Below are positions 1-8,200 of a stretch of 14,209 nt of DNA, in pieces. Under the pieces are notes generated by a model that saw nothing but the letters and a program-made list of their open reading frames with translations, was not told the DNA's origin and did not search any database. The translations under genes were made by a program, and so were the position numbers. This DNA is from HyVt-560 sp964577195 (GTDB lineage Bacteria; Pseudomonadota; Gammaproteobacteria; UWMA-0217). The stretch covers positions 1 through 14,209 of the forward strand of contig CAZNYF010000075.1 in assembly GCA_964577195.1 (NCBI GenBank). The letters are read 5' to 3'. Every line of letters begins with the position of its first letter. The first letter of the stretch is position 1.

Positions 1-52
1 CGGACTTTAGTCCGTAATACTAACCCTCCTGCTTTAGCAGGTGGTTGTTGAG
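1..52 (+). mobile_element. Putative right end of an IS200/IS605-family element (partial)
   Basis: Two short hairpins with the same TTTA loop lie side by side: CGGAC-TTTA-GTCCG (1-14) and CCTGC-TTTA-GCAGG (28-41). The second can be extended by two C-G pairs (25-26 with 43-44) across a T-T mismatch (27/42), giving an imperfect hairpin. It is followed by a TTGAG pentamer (48-52), which could be the right cleavage site. Imperfect subterminal hairpins next to a short cleavage motif are the signature of the single-strand transposing IS200/IS605 group, whose TnpB-bearing members also use this end as the 3' part of the omega-RNA scaffold. No transposase or tnpB is in the window, so the element would lie to the left. 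The boundary coincides with the start of an orphan reading frame, which supports insertion or deletion here. The hairpins could instead be a transcription terminator or a REP-like repeat. Confidence 0.42.
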
Positions 53-333
53 TTTCTGCGACACATGAGGGCATCGCACCAAAGGGAGAGTGGGTTGATT
101 GGTTACTGAAAGATAACAGTCGGTGGCTATGGTCTCCTGATACTCTGCGAGAAACAATGCGCTTGCTGGTAATGCAGGGTAGCGAGCCCCCAAAAACTGA
201 GAGAAGTCGATTAGAAGAATCGATTCTAGCCGGCGATAAATTTGGAGAATGTCTCGATGCCATTGAGCAGGCGTGGCCGGAAGCTTTAGAAGATCATCGG
301 TTTCAGCGGTTGCGGGAATTTATTCGTGCTTAA
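52..333 (+). pseudogene. C-terminal remnant of a gene of unknown function, 5' end missing
   Basis: An uninterrupted frame of 93 codons runs from just after an in-frame TGA (49-51) to TAA at 331-333. It contains no ATG, GTG or TTG before ATG 157, which would leave only 58 residues. The peptide is hydrophilic and tryptophan-rich (EWVDWLLKDNSRWLWSPDTL near the start, WPEALEDHRFQRLREFIRA at the end). It reads like real protein sequence with likely amphipathic helices, no membrane segment and no motif that I recognise. I could not assign a family. Because the frame opens exactly at the putative IS200/IS605 end, the simplest reading is the tail of a host gene whose front was lost or separated by the mobile element. 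A genuine small protein starting at ATG 157 is less likely, as no clear ribosome binding site precedes it. Confidence 0.45.
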
Positions 334-442
334 TTTGATCAGCTACAGTTTGATGTTTGATTGCAGGCCGGTAGTTAATCTGCACTTTCGCGAAACGGCG
401 ACTAGTTTGTAGAACAAGTTCCCATGGTTCAGGGTTCAGTTA

Positions 443-487
443 TTGGTAATAATAATATTTACCAATACTTGCATATTATGGAAGTAT
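443..487 (+). promoter_or_regulatory. Tandem inverted-repeat operator and promoter region of abiE
   Basis: Two 23-bp inverted repeats abut with a shared base. IR1 (443-465) has perfect 7-bp arms, TTGGTAA and TTACCAA, around a 9-bp AT-rich centre. IR2 (465-487) has arms ATACTT and AAGTAT, a single G/G mismatch, then CATA and TATG around a central T (476). Their centres (454 and 476) are 22 bp apart, about two helical turns, so two protein dimers would sit on the same DNA face. AbiEi antitoxins are known to autorepress by binding two inverted repeats in the abiE promoter. IR2 contains a fair -10 element, TATTAT (474-479); no good -35 is visible. A TATAAG at 485-490 is an alternative -10. An AAGGA at 488-492 lies 11 nt before the abiEi ATG and would be the ribosome binding site. 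Confidence 0.6.
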
Positions 488-503
488 AAGGAAAAATAGC
501 CTG

Positions 504-1154
504 ATGAATTCACTGGTTGATAGTATTCAGTCTTCGGGTTACGCCGATAAAGTTTTTTCAACACCTCATTTAAAACGGCTGCTTGGTGGTAGTGATGCAC
601 GTCGTTATGGGTTGGTGAACCGTGCGTTAAAGCGTGGCGATTTATTGAGAATTCGACGTGGTCAATATGTGTTAGCAGAGCGATATCGTCATAATCCCGT
701 TGATCGTTTTGCTTTGGCTCAGCAAATCAAATCGGGTAGCTATATTTCCAATGAGTCCGCACTTGGTTTCCACGGCTGGATTCCTGAATCGGTGCCTACC
801 GTGGTGAGTATGACTGATGGTGGTAAGTCGACATACATTACTCACCCCGTCTTTGGTCAGTTCGAATTTCGCCGTATCACTGTGAAATCGGGCTATTTCT
901 TACACGATGTTGCCCGACATGAATTACATCATCAGGTAGCATTGATTGCCCAACCCCTGCGGGCGTTACTGGATTTGGTTTATTTACGTAAATTATCCTG
1001 GCAAGGTATTGATTATCTATTGCAGGGTTTGCGAATTGATTCAGAATATCTTCAGACGATTCGCAAATCCCAGCTTAATCAATTGTTAAAGGTCTATCAG
1101 GGAAAAAGAGAAATGCAGTTTATTCAGGAATTGATCAAGGTAGTTGGCAGATGA
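504..1154 (+). CDS. abiEi: Type IV toxin-antitoxin system AbiEi-family antitoxin
   Basis: This is the antitoxin and autoregulator of an AbiE abortive-infection system, a cytoplasmic DNA-binding protein of 216 residues. Residues about 1-65 form a winged-helix region (FSTPHLKRLLGG, then a basic LKRGDLLRIRRGQYVLA wing typical of the family). The rest matches the AbiEi C-terminal domain, with the characteristic YISNESALGFHGWIPE (about 80-95) and PLRALLDLVYLRKL (about 151-164) segments. The start is ATG 504, preceded by AAGGA. The stop codon overlaps the toxin start (ATGA, 1151-1154), implying translational coupling. Type IV antitoxins do not bind the toxin but counter its effect, and AbiEi also represses its own promoter; the double inverted repeat just upstream is the expected target. 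Family assignment rests on recognisable motifs and on the partner gene. Confidence 0.88.
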   Translation: MNSLVDSIQSSGYADKVFSTPHLKRLLGGSDARRYGLVNRALKRGDLLRIRRGQYVLAERYRHNPVDRFALAQQIKSGSYISNESALGFHGWIPESVPTVVSMTDGGKSTYITHPVFGQFEFRRITVKSGYFLHDVARHELHHQVALIAQPLRALLDLVYLRKLSWQGIDYLLQGLRIDSEYLQTIRKSQLNQLLKVYQGKREMQFIQELIKVVGR

Positions 1155-2005
1155 TCAGCATTATTCAAGAGCGATTAAAAACGTATGCGTTCAGTAATCT
1201 GGATGAAGTAGACAATACGCTGAAAGAAGTTATTCAAGAAGTTGCATTGTTTGCACTTTCCCGTGCCGGTTTTTTCGAAGTTGCTGCATTTCAAGGAGGC
1301 ACTAGCTTACGAATATTGCATGAATTGCCGCGTTTTTCCGAAGATATCGATTTTATTTTACTAAAGCCAGATGAAGAGTTTATTTGGCAGCCTTATCTCG
1401 ATGATTTGATCAACACGTTCAAGGAATTCGGTATAGCACCCGAGGTCCTGAGTAAAGCGCAGATGAATAAAGCGGTGAGAACAGCACTAATTAAAGACTC
1501 ATCCATCGCGCAACAATTAAATCTAGGTTTTTTTGGCGACCGAGAAAATCGTAAGCTGACCATTAAACTGGAAATAGATACCAACCCTCCACTTGGTTCG
1601 TATTTTGTCTATTCCTATCTCGATTTCCCGGTTGATTTTGAGGTCTGTCATCAGGATAAAAGCAGCAATTTCGCGTTAAAAATTCATGCCTTGCTGTGTA
1701 GGAAATTTCTCAAAGGTAGAGATTGGTTTGATTTTGTTTGGTATGTAAACCATGGAGACTTGCCTAACTTGCCACTACTTAAAAACGCATTGCAACAATC
1801 TGGCCCTTGGCAAGGGGAAGTTCTGGAGATGAGTCCGCAATGGTTAGCGCAGGTTTTAAGTGAAAAAATTCGCTCGATTGACTGGAAAGATGCCCGCTTG
1901 GATGTGGAGAGATTTCTGCAGCCTATTGAAAAAGAAGCGCTGTCAGTTTGGACTGAGAAATTTTTTCTCAGTAAACTGGGGAAGCTTTCAAATATGCAGA
2001 GGTAG
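1151..2005 (+). CDS. abiEii: Nucleotidyltransferase AbiEii/AbiGii-family toxin
   Basis: This is the toxin of the AbiE pair, a 284-residue nucleotidyltransferase of the DNA polymerase beta-like fold. The nucleotide-binding motif is visible as QGGTSL (48-53), followed after about ten residues by the metal-binding pair D65 and D67 in RFSEDIDFIL. Further family motifs are the KLTIKLEID strand (138-144) and the helix-plus-basic segment FALKIHALLCRKFLKGRDWFDFVW (about 174-197), containing K177, R190 and D191. Related toxins use GTP or other nucleotides and block growth, in some relatives by modifying tRNA 3' ends; the target here cannot be read from sequence. It overlaps abiEi by 4 nt, so its translation probably depends on antitoxin translation. 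All key residues appear present, so it should be active. It ends 152 nt upstream of recC, which has its own candidate promoter. Confidence 0.9.
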   Translation: MISIIQERLKTYAFSNLDEVDNTLKEVIQEVALFALSRAGFFEVAAFQGGTSLRILHELPRFSEDIDFILLKPDEEFIWQPYLDDLINTFKEFGIAPEVLSKAQMNKAVRTALIKDSSIAQQLNLGFFGDRENRKLTIKLEIDTNPPLGSYFVYSYLDFPVDFEVCHQDKSSNFALKIHALLCRKFLKGRDWFDFVWYVNHGDLPNLPLLKNALQQSGPWQGEVLEMSPQWLAQVLSEKIRSIDWKDARLDVERFLQPIEKEALSVWTEKFFLSKLGKLSNMQR

Positions 2006-2016
2006 GAGTATGTATT

Positions 2017-2032
2017 TAAACTCTGGAGTTTA
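2017..2032. repeat. Perfect 7-bp inverted repeat after abiEii
   Basis: TAAACTC and GAGTTTA flank a 2-bp TG centre just downstream of the abiEii stop. There is no T-tract after it on either strand, so it does not resemble a Rho-independent terminator. The near-perfect dyad is more like a protein-binding site, but the protein is unknown and chance cannot be excluded. It falls in the 152-bp gap between abiEii and recC, which otherwise holds the recC promoter. Confidence 0.35.
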
Positions 2033-2122
2033 CAGGGCGAAAAACTAAGTGCTCTCAAGTAGTGTGGGTTCCTTGATTGCGTCCTTCTATAAGACTGCTA
2101 CAGTATTAAAGGCACTCAAAGA

Positions 2123-2157
2123 TAGACAGCATTTCCCCCACTACATAAAATACTTCG
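2123..2157 (+). promoter_or_regulatory. Predicted sigma70-type promoter for recCBD, leaderless
   Basis: TAGACA (2123-2128, five of six matches to TTGACA) and TAAAAT (2146-2151, five of six matches to TATAAT) are separated by exactly 17 bp. Placing the last base of the -10 hexamer at -7 puts +1 at 2158, the A of the recC ATG. No purine-rich Shine-Dalgarno sequence precedes that ATG (the 12 nt before it are AT-rich with CTTCG next to the start). This agrees with a leaderless transcript. The call is from consensus matching only. Confidence 0.5.
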
Positions 2158-5100
2158 ATGCTATTCGTCCACCAAAGCAATCAGCTGGAATCCCTGGCTG
2201 AACAATTCTCCGAGCTGTATAGCAGTCCTGTTGCTGACCCACTGAGCTCTGAGCTGGTGGTTGTGCCTAACTATGCTATCGAGCGATGGTTGTCGCTGAA
2301 ACTGACTGATCAACTCGGTATTTCAGCCAATCTGGAATTTGGGTTTCCGGCGGAATTTAGCTGGACAATGTTGCGCTCAGTGATTGGAACGTTACCCGAA
2401 ACCGCGCCTTTTGCACCCGGAAACCTTCGTTGGTTGATTCTCTCGGTGTTGGAAGACGAGTCAGCAGAATTTCCGGAGCTGGCTGCCTATCTGAATCAGG
2501 CAGATCAACAACGCTATTACGAACTGGCGTGTCAAATTGAAACGGTCTTTGACCGCTATTTGTTTTATCGACCTGGTTGGATTCTGGATTGGGAAAGTGG
2601 TCACGATGCGGAGCATTGGCAGGCAAGGTTATGGAGAAAACTGGTTTCCCGTACCGAGGGTATGCACTGGGTCAATCTGCGTAAAAAGTTTATGCGTAGC
2701 CTATCTACACCACGGCGGCAGCTACCACAGCGCGTGAGTTTTTTTGGTGTGTCAGAGTTGTCTCCGGGATATCTGGAACTGCTGGGCAGCCTGGCTGCCG
2801 AAATGGATATTCATATCTATGCGGTGAATCCTTGCGAGGTGTTCTGGAGTGATATTGTTGATGTAAAAAATATTCTTCAAGCGCCGCAGGAAGTCAGTGA
2901 ATATCTAGAAACAGGCAATCCTCTTTTGGCTTCGATGGGGCGTCAGGGCAGGGACTTTTTTGATTTATTGCTGAATCTTGATAACGTCGAAGAGCAAGCT
3001 GTTTTTATTACCCCGCCATTAGATACGCTTTTAGCATCGATTCAACGTGATGTATTGGCACTGGAGCAAAGAAGTGTAGAAAAGCCGGAAGATATTACAA
3101 CCGATTCAATCAGTATCCATAGCTGTCATTCGTTGATGCGCGAAGCAGAAGTGATGCACGATCAGATATTGGCAACGCTCGAACAAGACCCTTCATTGAC
3201 GCCAGCCGATATCGTTATTATGACGCCTAATATTGATATTGCCGCGCCCTATATCGAAGCTGTTTTTTCAACTGCGACGCATAAAATCCCATATTCAATT
3301 TCTGATGTTGGAATGAGCTCAAGCAATGAAATGGCTGAAACCCTGGAGGCGTTATTAGAATTGCCCACCAGTCGTTTTGAAGTGAATCGAGTATTGGGTT
3401 TGTTGGAATACTCAGTGGTGCGTGCGCGATTCGGGTTGAGTAAAACAGCGGTTAAAAATATTACTCAATGGTGCCTGAATACCAATATCCGCTGGGGCAT
3501 AGATGCGCAAAGCAGAAAAGCGTCAGGGTTACCGGATACACCGGAACACACCTGGCAAAATGGTCTAAATAGAATGTTGCTCGGCTATATGATGAATAGC
3601 GATGAGTTCTATCAGGACACGCTCGCGTACACAGAAATAGAAGGCAGTCTGGCAGTAGATTTAGGCCGATTTTCCGAATTTACACAGAGACTATTTTCTG
3701 TTGCCAGCTGGGGCAGTTTAAAAATGCCGCTGCCAGACTGGATCGAAAAACTCAATCAAATGATTGATTTTTGTACGCTAGCTGAGAATACCGAATCGGT
3801 AGAACGGCAACAACTCAGAGCGTTATTACAGGGGTTGGTTGATCAATGCGCCGTTTCTGGTTATGACAATGATTTGGATTTTAAATGCCTGCGTCACCTG
3901 GTTCAGCAGACAATTGAAAATACTACAGATAGCAGAAAGTTTATGTCTGAAGGTGTCACCATCAGTCGATTTACGCCGATGCGCAATGTGCCATTTGCTG
4001 TGGTTTGCTTGATCGGCATGAATGATAAGGATTTTCCCAAACGTGTTCCTAAACAAAGTTTTGATCTGGCCGCCAATGAGTTTCGACGCGGTGATCGATC
4101 CGCTAGAAATTCAGATCGTTATTTATTTCTTGAGTCGTTGTTGTCTGCGCGCAAGAAATTAATGATCAGTTATTGCGGTCAGGATATTCAGAGTAACGAT
4201 TCATTGCCGCCGTCAGTGCTTGTGAATGAACTACTAGATTATATTCTGACTAGCTATGGCATTGAATCTAAAAACGTAGTTGTTAAACATCCGTTGCAGT
4301 CTTTTAGTAGCCGCTATTTTAATGCTGCTGAAAAGCAGGAAAAACTATTTACTTATCACGATTTCGGACGTGGTCAGCAACTACAAGATCAAAACGACAG
4401 TATTCAGTTTTTGGATAAAGACACCAAAATAAAAGCTGCTGTTCCAGAGATTATTGAACTACACCAGTTGGAGCAGTTTTTAAAAAGTCCTGTTCGATAT
4501 TTTTTGCGAGAAATCATGGGTGTTTCTCTGGGTGAGCAACTTTCTGAGTTACCCGAACGTGAGCCGTTTCAAGTAGAACGGTTTATGGATGCCGAAGTAC
4601 TACAGTTGATTATTGATAACGAAGATCAAGCGTTGGCTAAATTACGTGCATTGGGTTTTTTACCTCATGGTGAACCTGGTAAGCAGTTGTTTCATCAGCA
4701 CCAGAAAATCGCTAAGGAATTTCTCAGTAGATTACCTGAACTGGAATCCCCGCAGACTGAATATCTGGATATTAAAGTCGGTCAGTACCAACTGCGGGGC
4801 TCACTTAATAACCTTTACCAGGGCGGCCAGTTTATAGTGCAAATGAATCCGGTATGGGCAAGCTGGCGGCTACCCGTCTGGTTAAAGCATCTGGCTTTAT
4901 GTTCAATCGAGAATTCTGCCTACAAACACACAACCAGAATTTATACGCCGGATGAAGATGTGGCTTTAAAAGCCGTAGAAGAACCACATCAATATTTGGA
5001 AACGATCATTAAAACATTTCTGGAAGGCCGAAGCAGAGCGATTAAGTTGTTTCCTAAAACCAGTTTTGAATATGCCAATACCAATAAAGTAGGTAACGCA

Positions 5101-5259
5101 TATAAGAAATGGGTAGATGGGCATTACCCCGGGGAGGGTAGTAAGGACGAGTATCAGTTGGCATTTCGTGGATCTAACGTTCAGCTTGATGAGGAATTTA
5201 CAGATTTGTCAGATAGGTTATTTAAACCCTTCATTGCACATTTGCAGGATGCGGATTAG
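2158..5259 (+). CDS. recC: Exodeoxyribonuclease V (RecBCD) subunit RecC
   Basis: RecC is the scaffold and Chi-scanning subunit of RecBCD, the helicase-nuclease that processes double-strand DNA ends for RecA-dependent repair and degrades foreign linear DNA. The 1033-residue product is somewhat shorter than E. coli RecC (1122). Landmarks are the N-terminal MLFVHQSNQLESL (E. coli MLRVYHSNRLDVL), QLGISANLEFGFPAEFSW (52-69), VFDRYLFYRPGW (130-141), a central ITISRFTPMRNVPF-like region (here GVTISRFTPMRNVPF) followed by CLIGMNDKDFP, and LHQLEQFLKSPVRYFLREIMG in the inactive nuclease-like C-terminal domain. The start at 2158 is set by alignment to RecC, despite having no Shine-Dalgarno sequence. It is followed after 2 nt by recB; E. 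coli has ptrA between them, absent here. Several residues that affect Chi recognition in E. coli RecC are changed (see findings). Confidence 0.96.
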   Translation: MLFVHQSNQLESLAEQFSELYSSPVADPLSSELVVVPNYAIERWLSLKLTDQLGISANLEFGFPAEFSWTMLRSVIGTLPETAPFAPGNLRWLILSVLEDESAEFPELAAYLNQADQQRYYELACQIETVFDRYLFYRPGWILDWESGHDAEHWQARLWRKLVSRTEGMHWVNLRKKFMRSLSTPRRQLPQRVSFFGVSELSPGYLELLGSLAAEMDIHIYAVNPCEVFWSDIVDVKNILQAPQEVSEYLETGNPLLASMGRQGRDFFDLLLNLDNVEEQAVFITPPLDTLLASIQRDVLALEQRSVEKPEDITTDSISIHSCHSLMREAEVMHDQILATLEQDPSLTPADIVIMTPNIDIAAPYIEAVFSTATHKIPYSISDVGMSSSNEMAETLEALLELPTSRFEVNRVLGLLEYSVVRARFGLSKTAVKNITQWCLNTNIRWGIDAQSRKASGLPDTPEHTWQNGLNRMLLGYMMNSDEFYQDTLAYTEIEGSLAVDLGRFSEFTQRLFSVASWGSLKMPLPDWIEKLNQMIDFCTLAENTESVERQQLRALLQGLVDQCAVSGYDNDLDFKCLRHLVQQTIENTTDSRKFMSEGVTISRFTPMRNVPFAVVCLIGMNDKDFPKRVPKQSFDLAANEFRRGDRSARNSDRYLFLESLLSARKKLMISYCGQDIQSNDSLPPSVLVNELLDYILTSYGIESKNVVVKHPLQSFSSRYFNAAEKQEKLFTYHDFGRGQQLQDQNDSIQFLDKDTKIKAAVPEIIELHQLEQFLKSPVRYFLREIMGVSLGEQLSELPEREPFQVERFMDAEVLQLIIDNEDQALAKLRALGFLPHGEPGKQLFHQHQKIAKEFLSRLPELESPQTEYLDIKVGQYQLRGSLNNLYQGGQFIVQMNPVWASWRLPVWLKHLALCSIENSAYKHTTRIYTPDEDVALKAVEEPHQYLETIIKTFLEGRSRAIKLFPKTSFEYANTNKVGNAYKKWVDGHYPGEGSKDEYQLAFRGSNVQLDEEFTDLSDRLFKPFIAHLQDAD

Positions 5260-5261
5260 CG

Positions 5262-8200
5262 ATGATTGTTTTTGACCCAAGTCTGGAAGAACGGCTGCTG
5301 ATAGAAGCCGGAGCTGGCACCGGAAAAACCTGGACGATAGCGGGACTCTACGTCCGGCTGATTGTCGAAAAGCAATACCGTGTTAACCAGATTTTAGTCG
5401 TAACATTCACCAATGCCGCGACATCTGAACTGCGAGAGCGGTTACGTGCAAAACTGGTCGCGGCAAAAAGACTTTTAGAATCTAGCGATGCATCAGATAT
5501 TTTCGAAAAGCAATTACTCGATCAATGCGCTGATAAAAAGGCAGCGATTAAAAATTTAACACTAGCAATTCGTAGCTTTGATGAAGCTGCGGTGTACACC
5601 ATTCACGGATTCTGTCAAAAGCTATTAAAAGAAACAGCATTACAATCAGGTATTGGCTTTACGAGCGAATTAAAAACAGATGATTCAGAGCTCATTCAAC
5701 AAACTGTAGATGATTACTGGCGTAACAAAACCTATGCCGGTTCCGAAGAGTTATTAGCTGTGCTGGCGGAAGAAAAAATTACCCCGGAGTCTTTAAGTTC
5801 TGATATTAAAGCCTGGATTGGTAAACCTTGGCTAGAGATTTATCCAGCTGATGAAGTGAGCTGTGATGATTGCTTGAATGCATTACTGGCAAAGAAAAAG
5901 ACGGTTCAGGAATTATTTGATAAGGAAAAGGAGAATATAGAAGGGCTATTTAAGGATGCTTTGGGCGTCTCTTTGCACGGGGGAAGCTATAAATTAAAGG
6001 ATTTTCCGGTACTATTTTCAGGGCTTGAAGTGTATTTGGCTAATAGCGATATTCTCTCGCTACCAGACAAAGCACATTTATTTACGCAGCAAAAACTGAA
6101 TGCTGCCGCAACTAAAGGGCACCCCCCTCTGGAGCATCTGTTCTTCCAGCTCTGGGAAGAATTTTGCAACCAACAGACAGAACTAAAAATATGGATAAAG
6201 CAGCAACACAGAAAAATGCGAGTGGAATTGCTCGATCACGTCAGAGTAGAATTAAAAAAGCGTAAGCTGGCAGACTCAGTTCTTGGTTATGATGATTTGC
6301 TTCTGTTGTTAAGTGAAGCATTGGAGGCCGAAGGCGGACAATCACTGGCGGAAACAATTTTAAAGCAATTCCCTGTTGCGTTAATTGATGAGTTTCAAGA
6401 CACAGATCCGATTCAATATAGTATATTCAATCGGATTTATGCGGGTAAGAAAGACCCACTGATATATGTTGGTGATCCCAAGCAGGCCATTTATAGCTTT
6501 CGCGGCGCAGATATTCATACTTACCTGAATGCGAAGTCACAGGTGGGTGAGCCACTTTCCTTAGATGAAAACTTTCGCTCTTCAAGTGATTTTATTACAG
6601 CATTAAATACGCTGTATTCCGAGCATAAAAACCCTTTTAGAGAACTAAATATTGACTATCAAAGTGTCACGGCAGGCAAAGGAGACGAAAAGCAGAGTGA
6701 GGCTCCAGCAGCGTTGGGGGCTCTGCGAATCTGGACAGATTTTAGATCAAAAAAACCCATCGCCAAAGGATCGCTAGAGCCAAGAATAGCCGATGCTGTT
6801 GGAAATGAAATTGCGACCTTACTCAATCACGCCAGCGATGCAAGGTATCAGGTCGCTGGTCGAAATTTAAAAGGTGGCGATATTGCTGTTCTGGTGCGAA
6901 AAAACAAGCAGGGGAAGCTAATAAAAGAGGCGTTAAATCGTCGCCGTATTGGTTGTGTGCAGCAAATAAATGACAATGTTTTTACCTCCACAGAAGCCGA
7001 TGATCTTGCTGTCGTTTTGCACGCATTATCGGCCGCTGCAAGAGATAATGATTATCGTGCGGTTTTAGCCACGATTATTTTTGGCGTATCAGGTCAAGCT
7101 ATTGCCGATCTTCAAGAGGATGCTGAAGCTTGGGAAAATTGGGTGGATAAGTTTTATCGCTGGAAAGCACTGTGGCAGGAGCAGGGCTTTATCGTCATGA
7201 TCCGAACGCTATTAATAGAGCAGGATTGCTACTCGCGAATTTTACGATATCCCAACGGTGAAAGAAGACTCACTAATATCCTGCATTTATGTGAACTCAT
7301 TCATCAGGAGGCCTCACGCGGATCGCTGGCACCTGAGTCTTTATTGCTCTGGTTTAATCGTCAACGACAGCAGGAAACGCAAAACGAAGAAGCGCATTTA
7401 CGCTTAGAGAGCGAAGATAATCTGGTTAAAATTGTTACGGTACATAAGAGTAAAGGCTTGCAGTACGGCATTGTGTTTTGTCCTTTTCTTTGGGATGACG
7501 CTCCCGACAGTAAGCCAGCTTATATTCCTGGTAAGCCGTTTTCTTTTCATGACCCGAATCAGCCTGGTAAATCGTGGTTGGTAATGAATGCACAAACGGA
7601 TGAGCAACTAAAAGCATATTTAGTGGAAGAAAACTTTAGTGAAAGTCTTCGTTTATTGTATGTGGCACTCACTAGAGCAGAGTATCACTGCACATTGGTA
7701 ACAGGCCACTTTAATCTAGCGCATAAATCTGCACAGAGTTGGTTGCTGTACGGCTCTGATATCGAAAAGCGTCAGTGGAGCTCTGACAGTGAATTAATTA
7801 AAGCCCTTACCATTGATGAACGCCTATCAAAACTTGAAACACTGGTAGAAAAGTCACAACAATCAATTTATCTGCAAGACCTTCCAGAGGCTGAAGAAAT
7901 AATTGAGTCGAACTATCGGGAGGAGTCACCATCTGGAAAAATACGGAAGTTTAATCGTCACTTCAAAGCACCGAAGAAAATCACCAGTTACACAGGTATC
8001 ACCCGAGGGCATTCTGTGGAATTACCAGACTACGATCTTTCCAGTAACAAAGCTGATGTATCGACAGAAGCAGCTGAAGGTATTGCTCAGATACGTGGCC
8101 GCGAAGCCGGTATTTGTCTGCACTGGTTATTGGAGCATCTTGATTTTACAAAACCAGTAGATGCGCAGCAGAGTTTGATTGAAGATGGTTTTAGACGGCA

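Noticed and set aside
2010..2048. A 12-codon frame (MYLNSGVYRAKN) after abiEii that could be a leader peptide
   Set aside because: The GGAG before it is too close to the ATG to work as a ribosome binding site, there is no attenuator-like structure, and the recC promoter lies downstream of it.
1684..2058. Minus-strand open frame opposite abiEii, and similar antisense frames opposite recC, recB and the aminotransferase gene
   Set aside because: They lie wholly or almost wholly opposite strongly supported genes, show no recognisable domains or ribosome binding sites, and have the composition expected of shadow frames.
2059..2144. Imperfect 10-bp inverted repeats GTAGTGTGGG and CCCCCACTAC flanking most of the abiEii-recC gap, as ends of a MITE-like element
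   Set aside because: Only 9 of 10 bases match, there is no target-site duplication, and the right arm falls inside the well-matched recC promoter spacer. A genome-wide copy search would be needed.
2253..2260. E. coli Chi octamer GCTGGTGG inside recC, and its reverse complement at 9661-9668 in recD
   Set aside because: Two copies on opposite strands in 14 kb are only mildly above chance, both fall in coding sequence, and the RecC recognition patch differs from E. coli, so no Chi function can be claimed.
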